A DNA stretch of 64,000 bases, from assembly GCF_001267925.1 (NCBI RefSeq), contig NZ_CP011409.1, forward strand, positions 3,906,001 through 3,970,000, read 5' to 3'. Positions 7,225 to 16,114 of the stretch are shown here, piece by piece. The notes beneath the pieces are model-generated. The model did not search any database. It saw only the letters and a program-made list of their open reading frames with translations, and was not told the origin of the DNA. The stretch is from Herbaspirillum hiltneri N3 (GTDB lineage Bacteria; Pseudomonadota; Gammaproteobacteria; Burkholderiales; Burkholderiaceae_D). Positions within the stretch are counted from its first letter, which is position 1. Every line of letters begins with the position of its first letter. Both the position numbers and the translations under genes were made by a program.

Positions 7225-7819
7225 TTGAGACGTCAACCTTCCCTGTATAGGTATTTGGTATCGCATAGGCCGTGCCATTCTCGGAGAACATAATCAGACG
7301 CGGCGCAGTAGATGGTGCCGTATAGACAATGAGATAGATCGCACGTGGAGGAATTTCCGCAGATCCTTGAAACGTCGATGCAAAGATGGCTCTCTTTTTT
7401 CTGACTAGAAGATTATCAATTTTGTCGAATCTTATAACATTCTTATTTTCATCGAGAAAGATCAGAAAAGGTCTCGCAACGGTCGCTTGTGGAAGGTATC
7501 CAGATGATTGAGAAAGGCTAACCCTCACCTGCGAGACGCCGGCGCTGTCGGGAAGTTTATACGCAGAAAATAATGCCACTCCCTCTGGCGATTTAAACGT
7601 AGAAAAAGACTTCGGGTCAAAAGCGATTGTCGTTACCGCATGTTCTTTGAGTGTGCTGAAGTGCATTTGACTGTACGAAGCACAGCAGATACTTGATTGC
7701 TCTGGTGGTGCTGTATATATCGGTGCACTCTGGCAACCCACGAGCATAACTAATGAGACGAATGCAAGCCCAGCGCCATGAAACCTCAACTTGGATAAAA
7801 CGCGTATTTTCTTTGTCAT
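7217..7819 (-). CDS. MalM-family-like lipoprotein (200 aa)
   Basis: N-terminal signal peptide with lipobox MLVGC (residues about 25-29). The mature region follows the layout of the MalM family: a CC-S segment (SSICCASYSQM), a VALFSAYKLP strand comparable with the VAAYSVP region of MalM, FLIFLDENKNV, and IYLIVYTAP. The family includes the periplasmic maltose-operon protein of enterobacteria, whose function is unclear; no maltose genes are nearby, so the name should not imply maltose use. The gene is 167 bp downstream of the CDI immunity gene on the same strand and overlaps the next lipoprotein gene. Confidence 0.65.
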   Translation of the reverse strand: MTKKIRVLSKLRFHGAGLAFVSLVMLVGCQSAPIYTAPPEQSSICCASYSQMHFSTLKEHAVTTIAFDPKSFSTFKSPEGVALFSAYKLPDSAGVSQVRVSLSQSSGYLPQATVARPFLIFLDENKNVIRFDKIDNLLVRKKRAIFASTFQGSAEIPPRAIYLIVYTAPSTAPRLIMFSENGTAYAIPNTYTGKVDVSID

Positions 7820-7986
7820 AAATTTCCGTTTAAATTAACCTTTGGTACCAATTCGTTAATGCACCCTACGCAACGAAAGCGGTATTCCTCGCATGAAAAA
7901 ATACCAATGCATTTAAGCCACACTATCGGTTGATGATTTTCACTGACACTCGAAAAACGATAGCAGGCCTACAGCGCCCTATCCTC

Positions 7987-8310
7987 TTACAAATTCTGAC
8001 TTCTCAATAAAATAAATTTACTTGCTTTTTGATTAATTCTTTTCTGCAAATCCAGCGAACGTGGCGTGTCATTGACGTACAACAAGATCGGATATTCTGG
8101 GAATTTCATTTCCACAGGTTCTTTATCAATAGGGTCCACATTTCTTTTTAGCACGAAATTTTCCTCAGTCCGCTTACCGAAAATGAAATACTCTCCTCCT
8201 TGATAAGCACTCTCTCTTGCCTGAAAATCAATATCGAAAGCAGCTTCTAAGGACGCTTTAGCCTCCTCGAGGTCAACAGATAAAATGCCGTAAAGGTCAT
8301 ACATTTTCAT
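7987..8310 (-). CDS. Candidate CDI immunity protein (107 aa)
   Basis: Begins three bases after the stop codon of the giant CdiA-type gene, with its ribosome binding site (AAGGTGA) inside the end of that gene. In CDI loci this is the invariant position of the immunity gene, which blocks the toxin tip of the neighbouring exoprotein by direct binding. The product is soluble, acidic and small (for example VDLEEAKASLEAAFDIDF near the N-terminus), as expected. It shows no family I recognise, which is normal because immunity proteins diverge with their toxins. Function is inferred from position. Confidence 0.7.
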   Translation of the reverse strand: MKMYDLYGILSVDLEEAKASLEAAFDIDFQARESAYQGGEYFIFGKRTEENFVLKRNVDPIDKEPVEMKFPEYPILLYVNDTPRSLDLQKRINQKASKFILLRSQNL

Positions 8311-8313
8311 ACT

Positions 8314-11300
8314 TCACCTTGATAAATTCGGTAGGACAATACTCGGTGCTCTTTGAGTTGCACTCGCCGTAGAATTGTAAATCATGAAATTTACATCTCT
8401 ACCTGCCTGCTGACTCATCTGATTTGCCAAGTCCTGTAAACCTAGAGACTTCAAATCGGCTGCGCTCAGTGGCCCCGTACGAGTGCCACCTGAACGCAAT
8501 CCGATACCTGCATCTTCAGCAGCTTGCAATAACTTTGGGCTTGCAATCGCAACGTCAAAATCACTCGCGCGTCCCACATCAAACGGTCGTCCAGTTGCAA
8601 AGCTTTTGCCGGTAACTGCGCTCCCCTGAAGAATCGGTTCGGCATCAGTGTAACCAGCAGCGCTCAATCCATTTCGCATATTGACGCCAAATTGGGTAAA
8701 TGCCTCGTTGCTTGCAAATCCACTCGGAATCACTGCATTACTTGCCCCGACAATTCTTGGAGCCTTAGGTAAATTGAAGCCCGATATACTCGCCAACAAA
8801 CCATCTGTAGCCGTTCCCAATTGAGATGCGTAAAACGCATCCAAATTGGAACCCCCAAAGTAATAGGCAAGTCCACCAAATATCCCCGCTAGTGGATTGC
8901 CAAGCATGTTATCGAGCGTTGCCGCGCCCACATTTGGCTGCGAACTAGATGGTTGCGGTGCAGGCGTTGCAGTTGCCACGCCGTTCACAAACTGGACATC
9001 ATTACCTGTCGCCGTTGCCAGTAACTTCTGGAATGCGCACGAGGCCGAAGACGGAGAGGAGCACGCTTTAGCTAACGCTGCATCTCGTTGTGCTGAAACG
9101 CTACTCAAGGCCTGCGCATCCGAGCAGGCCCCTGGATTGGTCGGCGAACAGTCCTGCTGAGCTTGAGCTAGTTTTTCTGCCTCAGATTTCTGTCCGGGCA
9201 ACAAGCGGATATGCATTGCCCAGTTATTCATTGCTTCATTCTGAGCGGCGGTTGCCGCGGCGACCGCATCCTTACCCAACAAGGAGGCAACTGCACCACC
9301 GGACAGCATTGCTAAAGCCGTGACAGTCGCAAGCTGCTCGTTACTTAATTCCGTTTGATCACCTAGCACCGCAGCACCAATGTAAGGAGTCAGAGCGGCA
9401 CTGGTTGTTCCACCAATAGCCCCGCTCGCGCATCCGCTCCCCCCCGCTGCACTCGCGGCACAACCCAACAAACCGTGAGCTGCCAGATAGGCGATCTCTT
9501 TTCCGACAGTTCCCAAATCGCTAGTCAATGTAGGCGTGAAATCTCCGATGGCATTGGCCCCCACCGCCGCTGTGCTATTGACGACATTATTCAGAAACGC
9601 TGTCCCGAAACTTCCTCCATTAATTGCCGTATTGACGCCAGCGGAAATCAACCCCTGCTCGCCAATCTTCAGCGCCGTTGAGGACACATTCGCTAACGTT
9701 ATTTGCGGATTCCCTTGCACAACACCGTTACTGAGCGTGTTCATTCCTGTGTCGCCGAGTGTGCCTTGTGTCAATCCAGCCGTCAGCCCGGATACCGCCC
9801 CTGCCTTGAATACACTTCCAATGTTCAGTGAACCTGTCGTCGCTAGTTGGGTAAATGCATTCGAGGCCATTGCTCCGGCCGCAGCAGAAACTGCCCCGAC
9901 AATAATCCCGCCTGCGGCACTCGCCATAATGCCGCCGACAGCTGCGGCTTCTGTAAATGTTGCCCCAGCTGCAATGGCATCAAGCATGGCCACCGATGCA
10001 GCCTGTTGCATTCCGCCAAGTGCCGCTGCGGCCGCCCCGCCAGTGACCACCGCCAAAGCAATCGCCATCGCGATAATAAGCACCTGCCCAAACGCCCCCG
10101 GCCCACTCGTATCCTTGATGAAATTCGTCTGAATATTGTCGTGCGGTGTGATCTCTGTGAAATCACTTCCCAGCTGCTGCCGCAATGAACTCAGCAACGC
10201 CGCAGTGCCTGCGGTATTCGGCGTGCCGTCCGTATTGACTACCCGGAACGCGTCGCCGATGGAGGTAATACGATCTGCCTGCACATTGAGATTGACGGCG
10301 GACATGAAACCGCCCGGCTGCAATTGCGTGCCGGTGTACTCCATCCAGCCGCCTTGCACCTTGTAGGCCGAGGTGCCGATGTCGACACTGCGCTGCTCGT
10401 TGGTGAGCGTGGCCGTCTTAACGTCGAGATTGGTCGCCTGAATAATCCCGGTATTGGTGATGCTGTCTTTGAACGTCAGCTTGACGTCGTTGCCGCTGAT
10501 GACACCACCAGAGGTGGAGCCGGCATAGTTTTGCGGCAGGTAGATTTGCGGCATCAAGGCACTGACTGTGCCGCAGACAGTGCTCGTGAAAGAACAGGAC
10601 GGATCAGGAACCGTCTGTTCCGTGTACCACAGCATCGGCTTGTCGAGCGCGCTGATCTGCGCAGAGCTTAGCGGCTTGCCCAGTTGCAGATTGTTTTCTG
10701 TTGCGTAGGTAATCGCGTTGTTGTAGAGGACCGCCTTCTGCTGGTCGTCAATACTGAGATTGTTGGTAGAGCTCCATGCCACGCCGTTGACGAAGGTGCC
10801 GGAACCGGTCTGTTTGATCGCTTCCTGACGGATCAGATTGCTCTCAGTAGAGGCATCGTAGTAGAACTGATTGGTCTCGGGACGCAACGCGGGCGGCAGA
10901 TTCGCCACCAGCAAACTCGGTCCGAACGACGACAACAAATCGCCGCCCGACACGTTCACCGCATACACCGGCGCCAATGTACTCGGCGTACCGTCAGCGC
11001 TCACTGCGTCACCGCTTGGTCCGATAGGAATCCATTGCGGCGCCACTGTCGACGCCGCTGTCGGTTGGCGTGTATCAGTGATGCCATTGGTCAGACTCAA
11101 ACCACTCAACGCCACGTCGCTGCCAAACAAGTTCCCCGTATTGAGTACGTTGCCGCCGGAAATCACGGTCAAGGCATTGCCCGCCTGGATGCCGGCAATC
11201 TGCGTACCGTCAGCGATGACGCCATTGGTGTAGTGCTCTTTGTCGCTGCAGAACCAGCAGGTTTCTTCGGTCCAGTGTCCTTGCCAGTAGGTGTTCAAGG

Positions 11301-14300
11301 CAACCGCGGTATTGCTGACTGAACCAGAAATATTGATATTGGCGTCAGCGCCGGCGGTAATCAAACCGCCTGTATTCACTAGGGAATCACCATTGACATT
11401 GACATTGCGCGCGCCGCTGATAATCGCCGCAGCACTGGCCTGGTTCTCGCGATCGATATTGCACTCGCTGCCTTTATACGTTCCGCCGGCATTGCAGCCC
11501 AATGCAAATTCAGGATTGACATCGCCGTAACTAACGTGGGTCGTCACCGGGCTGACGACGCGGTTGGTGATGCTTGCCGCAGCGATGTTGACGTCGCCGG
11601 AGGTCGACAGGATGGTCCCGGCCAGGTTATCCAGACTGTTGGCGCTTAAGTTGACATTATTGCGGGCAGACAATGTGCCGAAGTTATTCGTAATGGTGCC
11701 TGCTGTGACGGTCAACGTACCACCGGCAACCACACTGTTAGAAGTCTGTTGATAAGCAAAGGTATCGACGTGCGCGTTGTCTTCACGGCAGGTGGCGCTC
11801 GGCAAGCAACCTGGTCTGGTCGTGAATGAAGACTGATAAGTCCCTTGGTTGACGAAGTTTCCGGGTAGCGTGATGTTGATGTTGTTGCCGGCTACCAGAT
11901 CGCCTGCATTGACGAGATTGCCGGAGCCATTCAGTGAAACATTTGCACCTGCGCGAAGCATGCCACGTGTACCAAGAACCGAAGTCTCAACAACGTTAGT
12001 TAGCGCAACAACGGATTGGGCTTGCGAAAAAACGCTGCCCGTTAACTGTGATGGTGCTTCGACCACAGATCTTACATTCGCAAATCTTGTCAAATTGGTC
12101 AAATCAATTTGAGCGGCCTGTAAGAACGCGTTTAACGACGCTTGATTGACGGTTTCGCCGGCGCGGTAGGTGATGAAAGAATCAGATGCGCCGTTACTCA
12201 ATGTGGATAAATTGGCGACAAGGTTGTTTCCAGCGGAAATGGTACTACCGCGATTCGATAAGGTCGTAGCCGTCACAACCAAGTTATTTCCGGCTAAAAT
12301 CTGACCTGCAGCTCCCTCAGTCTGCTTTACCATCACTTGGTCAACTTTTGGTAGCTCGTAGGTTCGAGTACTAGTTTGCGAACAAAAGGCGTTGTCACAA
12401 CTTTCAGAGATAGTCAATGTCCCCGCAGTGCGATCAACCGACGTGGTTTGACCAAAAAGTGTAGAAATATAGACGTCTGTCTTGATGGAACTTGGAACAG
12501 GTGCCCCCCCGGCGTTCGATGCGTTAACTGAGCTTAAGGTGTACACCCCGAGATAGGTATTTCCGACAAAATCAACGTCAACTATCTGCTGCATGGTAGA
12601 CACCGCTGTCACCGGCGCAGCCCTATCATTATTAACAGTCGCCGCCTGAATCGATACATCCTTCTGCGCCGCAATCGTCCCCGCAACGTTAGTCAACGTC
12701 CCCGTCAAATTTGCCGAGAAATTATTATTGGCTTGAATGATGCCTTTGCTGTTATTAAAGTCACTGCCTTGCAGCGAAACATTCCTGAGTGCTTCCATGG
12801 TGCCGGCATTCGTGCCCGCGCCATTGATCGTCAGATCACGCTCGGCATGCAAGATCGCACCAGCGATGTTATTGGTCGTGCCGTTGAGAGTCAGATCTTG
12901 CCCTGCCACCAAGGCTCCACCATTGGTGATCACACCGGCCGAAGAGGACAGCGTGAGATTGCCAGCACTCTGAACCACGCCGGCATTCACAATACCGTTC
13001 ACGCCAGACAACGAGACGCTGCTGCCACTTGCCAGCCAGGAGCCGCTGTTGACCAATAGGCCAGCGTTGACGGCGAGTGCACCACCCGCGTTCAGCCGCC
13101 CGGTCGCCGTGCCTGACATATCAAGCGCCGCATTGACCGCATTGACAGTGAGGCCGTTGCTGGCCGCAATCAAACCACCAAGATTGTTGAAGCTGCTACC
13201 AGAACTGGAGACCGTTAACGCCAGATCGCCGGCAGGTGCAGCGTTTGCCGCAGCGTTAGGGTCCCCGACATACATCGTGCCGCCCAGATTGCTGACCAGA
13301 CTACCAACGTTGGCAACCATCGCAGTCTTTGCCAACATGCTACCGAAGGTATTGTCTAATCCACCGGACAAGGTGACTCGCAGGTTGTCGCCGTACAAGG
13401 TGCCGTAGTTGACCATGCTACCTGCGGTGACGGTGGTACTGCCCAATCCGGACAGTTGCGAGGACAAGGCGTTGCCGACGGTATTGGCACTGATGTTTAA
13501 ATTGCCCCCGGCAGTCCAGTTACCGGTGTTGGTAAAACCACCTCCCGCCGTAAACTGAGCATCACCCACAATCGCGCCACTTTGGCTGGTCGTGACGTTG
13601 CCGCTACCGTTGACCGTCAGCGCACCGCCCACAACGGCATTGCCGATCGCGATGTTGCGCCCGGTAATCTGCGCGTTATTGGCGGCGGTTATCTGGCCGA
13701 CGGTGACATCCGTACCGGCATTGAAGGATGCGGCACCATAACTGGTCACCGTGCCAGCGCTGACGCTACCATCGGCTCTGATCGTCGCGCCCTGGCTGCC
13801 ATAAACGTTCGTTGCGTTGACGTTGCCATTGGCATCAATGGTGACATTGCCATTGTTGGCATTGAGAACGCCAGCCTTGACGCCGAGACCGGCGGTCGTG
13901 GCGACCACTTTGATCTGACCAGCGTTCATCGCCCCAAAGGCGGTAGCATCAATTTGCAGCGTCGGATCCGGTCCGCTGAAGTTAGGCGAAGAGCCGTTGG
14001 TCGCAACACTATAGTCACTATCCACCTTGCCTTGCCCTGCCACCGCTTCGGACACCAACTGCTGACCGCTGATCAGATTGATCTGCTGGCCAGCATTGAT
14101 CGATGCATTGACGCCAATACTGCCGCCGATCAAATCAATGACACCGGCGCTGCCCTCAATACCGGCGCCCGGCGTGCCGGTCACACCGGCCAATCCTTCG
14201 ATCTGGATATGACCGCCGCGCACGTCATAAGACAACGCCTTGGCATTGTCGAAACTACTACTCACGCCACCACGCGCCGACAAGAATTGTGGTGTGCCGG

Positions 14301-15138
14301 TCGTCATGACGACGCGCGGCGTATTGATGAAGCCACAGGCGGTGCAATTGATACCGTTCGGATTGGCGATGATCACATCGGCTTGGGTACCGAACACTTC
14401 GATCGTTCCGGCAATGCGGCTGGCGCTGCCTTGTGTCGTCACCTGATTGATGATCTGCGACGCCGTACGACCCCTCAGATTGCCGTTGGCCGTCACAGTG
14501 CCGCCCAAGGTACTGCCACCGCTGATCAGACTGTTGTTGAGAATCAGGCCGATGGCATCGACATTGAACTGGCTGTATTGATTCAACGAAATACCCGCAG
14601 CGTTGGGGGCTGTAATGTTAACAACAGGAACACCGCCGCCAACGCCGGTGCTCTGCGTGACCTGCGGCTGAAACCGGATTGGTGCCGCCGGATCGGCAAT
14701 CGGCGCTGCAAATGCGGGAGTACCAAACTGCAAGCTAGGCAAACCACGGGTAATCCGTACTCCCATTGCCGCCAGATAGCCCGGCAGCCTGCTCTCGAAC
14801 AATGACAAGGTCGGCATCCAGTTGCCGTCATGCTCGGCAGCAGCAACGCTCTTCTTGACCTCAACGGCAAACACCTGCCATTCGCTATAGCCATGGCGCG
14901 CCACCTGACTCTCAATGCTGTCGCCCAGCTGCGATGCGGAATTTTTTGCATCCTGCCAGACAAATTGCAGCGGCCCCATCCATAACGTGACCACCAATAG
15001 TGCAGAGATACTCCGTTGCCAAAAGGGCCGCGGCTTGGGGCCGGTGCCAATCGACAATTGGAACGACTCTGTCAGAGCGGTCTCTGCCGAGACGCCCTTG
15101 TTTCCGAAGGAGCTTGCTGGTTGGGTGGCGCGCTGCAT
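8314..15138 (-). CDS. cdiA: CdiA/FhaB-type two-partner-secreted exoprotein with C-terminal toxin
   Basis: A giant filamentous haemagglutinin of 2274 aa from ATG 15138 (GGGAA upstream); an ATG at 15180 adds 14 residues. Order of parts: an extended N-terminus with a hydrophobic segment near residues 45-60; the TPS domain with the NPNGI motif; long beta-helical repeats rich in N, G, T and A; a DUF637-like pretoxin region (GVNTAINGGSFG); a VENN-like junction (QNEAMNNW, DNA 9243-9220); and a variable tip of about 300 aa. The tip contains GSAVTG, then SDFDVAI about 20 residues later, and DVNFMIY near the end. This is the G-S...DxD...D pattern of the nucleotidyltransferase fold, so the toxin is probably a nucleotide-transfer enzyme (inference). 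It is exported by the TpsB encoded upstream. Confidence 0.88.
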   Translation of the reverse strand: MQRATQPASSFGNKGVSAETALTESFQLSIGTGPKPRPFWQRSISALLVVTLWMGPLQFVWQDAKNSASQLGDSIESQVARHGYSEWQVFAVEVKKSVAAAEHDGNWMPTLSLFESRLPGYLAAMGVRITRGLPSLQFGTPAFAAPIADPAAPIRFQPQVTQSTGVGGGVPVVNITAPNAAGISLNQYSQFNVDAIGLILNNSLISGGSTLGGTVTANGNLRGRTASQIINQVTTQGSASRIAGTIEVFGTQADVIIANPNGINCTACGFINTPRVVMTTGTPQFLSARGGVSSSFDNAKALSYDVRGGHIQIEGLAGVTGTPGAGIEGSAGVIDLIGGSIGVNASINAGQQINLISGQQLVSEAVAGQGKVDSDYSVATNGSSPNFSGPDPTLQIDATAFGAMNAGQIKVVATTAGLGVKAGVLNANNGNVTIDANGNVNATNVYGSQGATIRADGSVSAGTVTSYGAASFNAGTDVTVGQITAANNAQITGRNIAIGNAVVGGALTVNGSGNVTTSQSGAIVGDAQFTAGGGFTNTGNWTAGGNLNISANTVGNALSSQLSGLGSTTVTAGSMVNYGTLYGDNLRVTLSGGLDNTFGSMLAKTAMVANVGSLVSNLGGTMYVGDPNAAANAAPAGDLALTVSSSGSSFNNLGGLIAASNGLTVNAVNAALDMSGTATGRLNAGGALAVNAGLLVNSGSWLASGSSVSLSGVNGIVNAGVVQSAGNLTLSSSAGVITNGGALVAGQDLTLNGTTNNIAGAILHAERDLTINGAGTNAGTMEALRNVSLQGSDFNNSKGIIQANNNFSANLTGTLTNVAGTIAAQKDVSIQAATVNNDRAAPVTAVSTMQQIVDVDFVGNTYLGVYTLSSVNASNAGGAPVPSSIKTDVYISTLFGQTTSVDRTAGTLTISESCDNAFCSQTSTRTYELPKVDQVMVKQTEGAAGQILAGNNLVVTATTLSNRGSTISAGNNLVANLSTLSNGASDSFITYRAGETVNQASLNAFLQAAQIDLTNLTRFANVRSVVEAPSQLTGSVFSQAQSVVALTNVVETSVLGTRGMLRAGANVSLNGSGNLVNAGDLVAGNNINITLPGNFVNQGTYQSSFTTRPGCLPSATCREDNAHVDTFAYQQTSNSVVAGGTLTVTAGTITNNFGTLSARNNVNLSANSLDNLAGTILSTSGDVNIAAASITNRVVSPVTTHVSYGDVNPEFALGCNAGGTYKGSECNIDRENQASAAAIISGARNVNVNGDSLVNTGGLITAGADANINISGSVSNTAVALNTYWQGHWTEETCWFCSDKEHYTNGVIADGTQIAGIQAGNALTVISGGNVLNTGNLFGSDVALSGLSLTNGITDTRQPTAASTVAPQWIPIGPSGDAVSADGTPSTLAPVYAVNVSGGDLLSSFGPSLLVANLPPALRPETNQFYYDASTESNLIRQEAIKQTGSGTFVNGVAWSSTNNLSIDDQQKAVLYNNAITYATENNLQLGKPLSSAQISALDKPMLWYTEQTVPDPSCSFTSTVCGTVSALMPQIYLPQNYAGSTSGGVISGNDVKLTFKDSITNTGIIQATNLDVKTATLTNEQRSVDIGTSAYKVQGGWMEYTGTQLQPGGFMSAVNLNVQADRITSIGDAFRVVNTDGTPNTAGTAALLSSLRQQLGSDFTEITPHDNIQTNFIKDTSGPGAFGQVLIIAMAIALAVVTGGAAAAALGGMQQAASVAMLDAIAAGATFTEAAAVGGIMASAAGGIIVGAVSAAAGAMASNAFTQLATTGSLNIGSVFKAGAVSGLTAGLTQGTLGDTGMNTLSNGVVQGNPQITLANVSSTALKIGEQGLISAGVNTAINGGSFGTAFLNNVVNSTAAVGANAIGDFTPTLTSDLGTVGKEIAYLAAHGLLGCAASAAGGSGCASGAIGGTTSAALTPYIGAAVLGDQTELSNEQLATVTALAMLSGGAVASLLGKDAVAAATAAQNEAMNNWAMHIRLLPGQKSEAEKLAQAQQDCSPTNPGACSDAQALSSVSAQRDAALAKACSSPSSASCAFQKLLATATGNDVQFVNGVATATPAPQPSSSQPNVGAATLDNMLGNPLAGIFGGLAYYFGGSNLDAFYASQLGTATDGLLASISGFNLPKAPRIVGASNAVIPSGFASNEAFTQFGVNMRNGLSAAGYTDAEPILQGSAVTGKSFATGRPFDVGRASDFDVAIASPKLLQAAEDAGIGLRSGGTRTGPLSAADLKSLGLQDLANQMSQQAGRDVNFMIYNSTASATQRAPSIVLPNLSR

Positions 15139-15219
15139 GATGATTCCCGTTTTTTTCTTTTCTATACCGCTACTGCACACTGGCTGTTACTGCCTATTTT
15201 TTGTTGCTTGCCGCTCTTT

Positions 15220-16074
15220 TTATTGTTCGATCTTGGCCGACTTGGTCAGATCGCCGACCAGCGTCATCGTGGCGCGCTCCAGTGCCTGGCGCTCCATGGT
15301 TTGACGCAATGCGCCCTTGACGTCGTCATACTGGGGAATCTGTGTCGGACGAAGCTGATCCAGCTTGATCACATAACGTTCGTTGTTCCAGACCACCGGT
15401 GTCTGTGTCAGGCCGCCTGGTACCAGTTGAGAGATTGCTTGTGCTACCGGTAGCGGCAAGTTTTGGGTCTTGCCTTCCTGCGCCGGTAACTTGAAGCTGA
15501 CCCATTCCAGTTCGCCGCCTTTGGTTTTATTGTTGGCGCTGCTCACTTGCGCCGCCAGCTGGGCGAAATCAGCACCGGACTTCAGTTGTTCCAACACCTT
15601 TTGTGCGGCGGTATCGTCAGCTACCTGGATCAGGCGCGCCTTGTATTCATTCGGGCCAAGACTGGCAACGATGGCATTGAATTGCTCGCGCACCATCACC
15701 TCGGTCACCGGAGTCGGCTTGATGGCGTCACGCAAATAGGTTTGGATGACAGCGGCTTCCTTGGCGTCCTGCATTGCTTTTTTTACTTCAGGGCGGTTCT
15801 CGAGCGATTTGTTTTTTTCAGCTTGCTGACGGAACAATTCACGCGCGATCAGCTGTGCCTTAACTGCACCACGCAATTGCGGAGAATCCGGCAAGCCGGT
15901 CAGCCTGGCCGCTTCCTGGATTTGCGATTCCGGAATCTTCTTGCCGTTGACGATGGCGGCAACACCCGCCGGCAACGCCGTCTTTTCTGCCGTCTGGGCA
16001 AACGACAACAACGGTGTGCACAACATGCCATAGACGATGCCAATGGCGATTTTTTGGGAGAGTGTGGAGTTCAT
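15220..16074 (-). CDS. Periplasmic PpiC/SurA-type peptidyl-prolyl isomerase
   Basis: The 284-aa product has a signal peptide (residues 1-26, SFAQTA cleavage region), an N-terminal SurA-like helical part (VNGKKIPESQIQEAARL), and a parvulin PPIase domain at about residues 135-235 with the conserved ARLIQV start and DFAQLAAQVS segment. It ends with a helical region. Such proteins assist folding or secretion of outer-membrane and exported proteins in the periplasm. It is encoded between the TpsB gene (40 bp upstream) and the giant CdiA gene (81 bp downstream), all on one strand, so it is probably a dedicated chaperone for one or both TPS exoproteins (inference). Confidence 0.87.
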   Translation of the reverse strand: MNSTLSQKIAIGIVYGMLCTPLLSFAQTAEKTALPAGVAAIVNGKKIPESQIQEAARLTGLPDSPQLRGAVKAQLIARELFRQQAEKNKSLENRPEVKKAMQDAKEAAVIQTYLRDAIKPTPVTEVMVREQFNAIVASLGPNEYKARLIQVADDTAAQKVLEQLKSGADFAQLAAQVSSANNKTKGGELEWVSFKLPAQEGKTQNLPLPVAQAISQLVPGGLTQTPVVWNNERYVIKLDQLRPTQIPQYDDVKGALRQTMERQALERATMTLVGDLTKSAKIEQ

Positions 16075-16114
16075 GTTTTCTCTAAATAAAAATTCAAAAT
16101 AATCCTGTTAGGTG

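Noticed and set aside
10000..14600. Short repeats in the exoprotein region that might suggest a repeat array
   Set aside because: They are degenerate codon-level repeats of the beta-helix protein, without constant spacers; not a CRISPR array. No CRISPR array was seen anywhere in the window.
9536..15050. Many long frames on the plus strand opposite the giant exoprotein gene
   Set aside because: They are antisense shadows of repetitive N/G/T-rich coding sequence; none has domain similarity or a fitting ribosome binding site.
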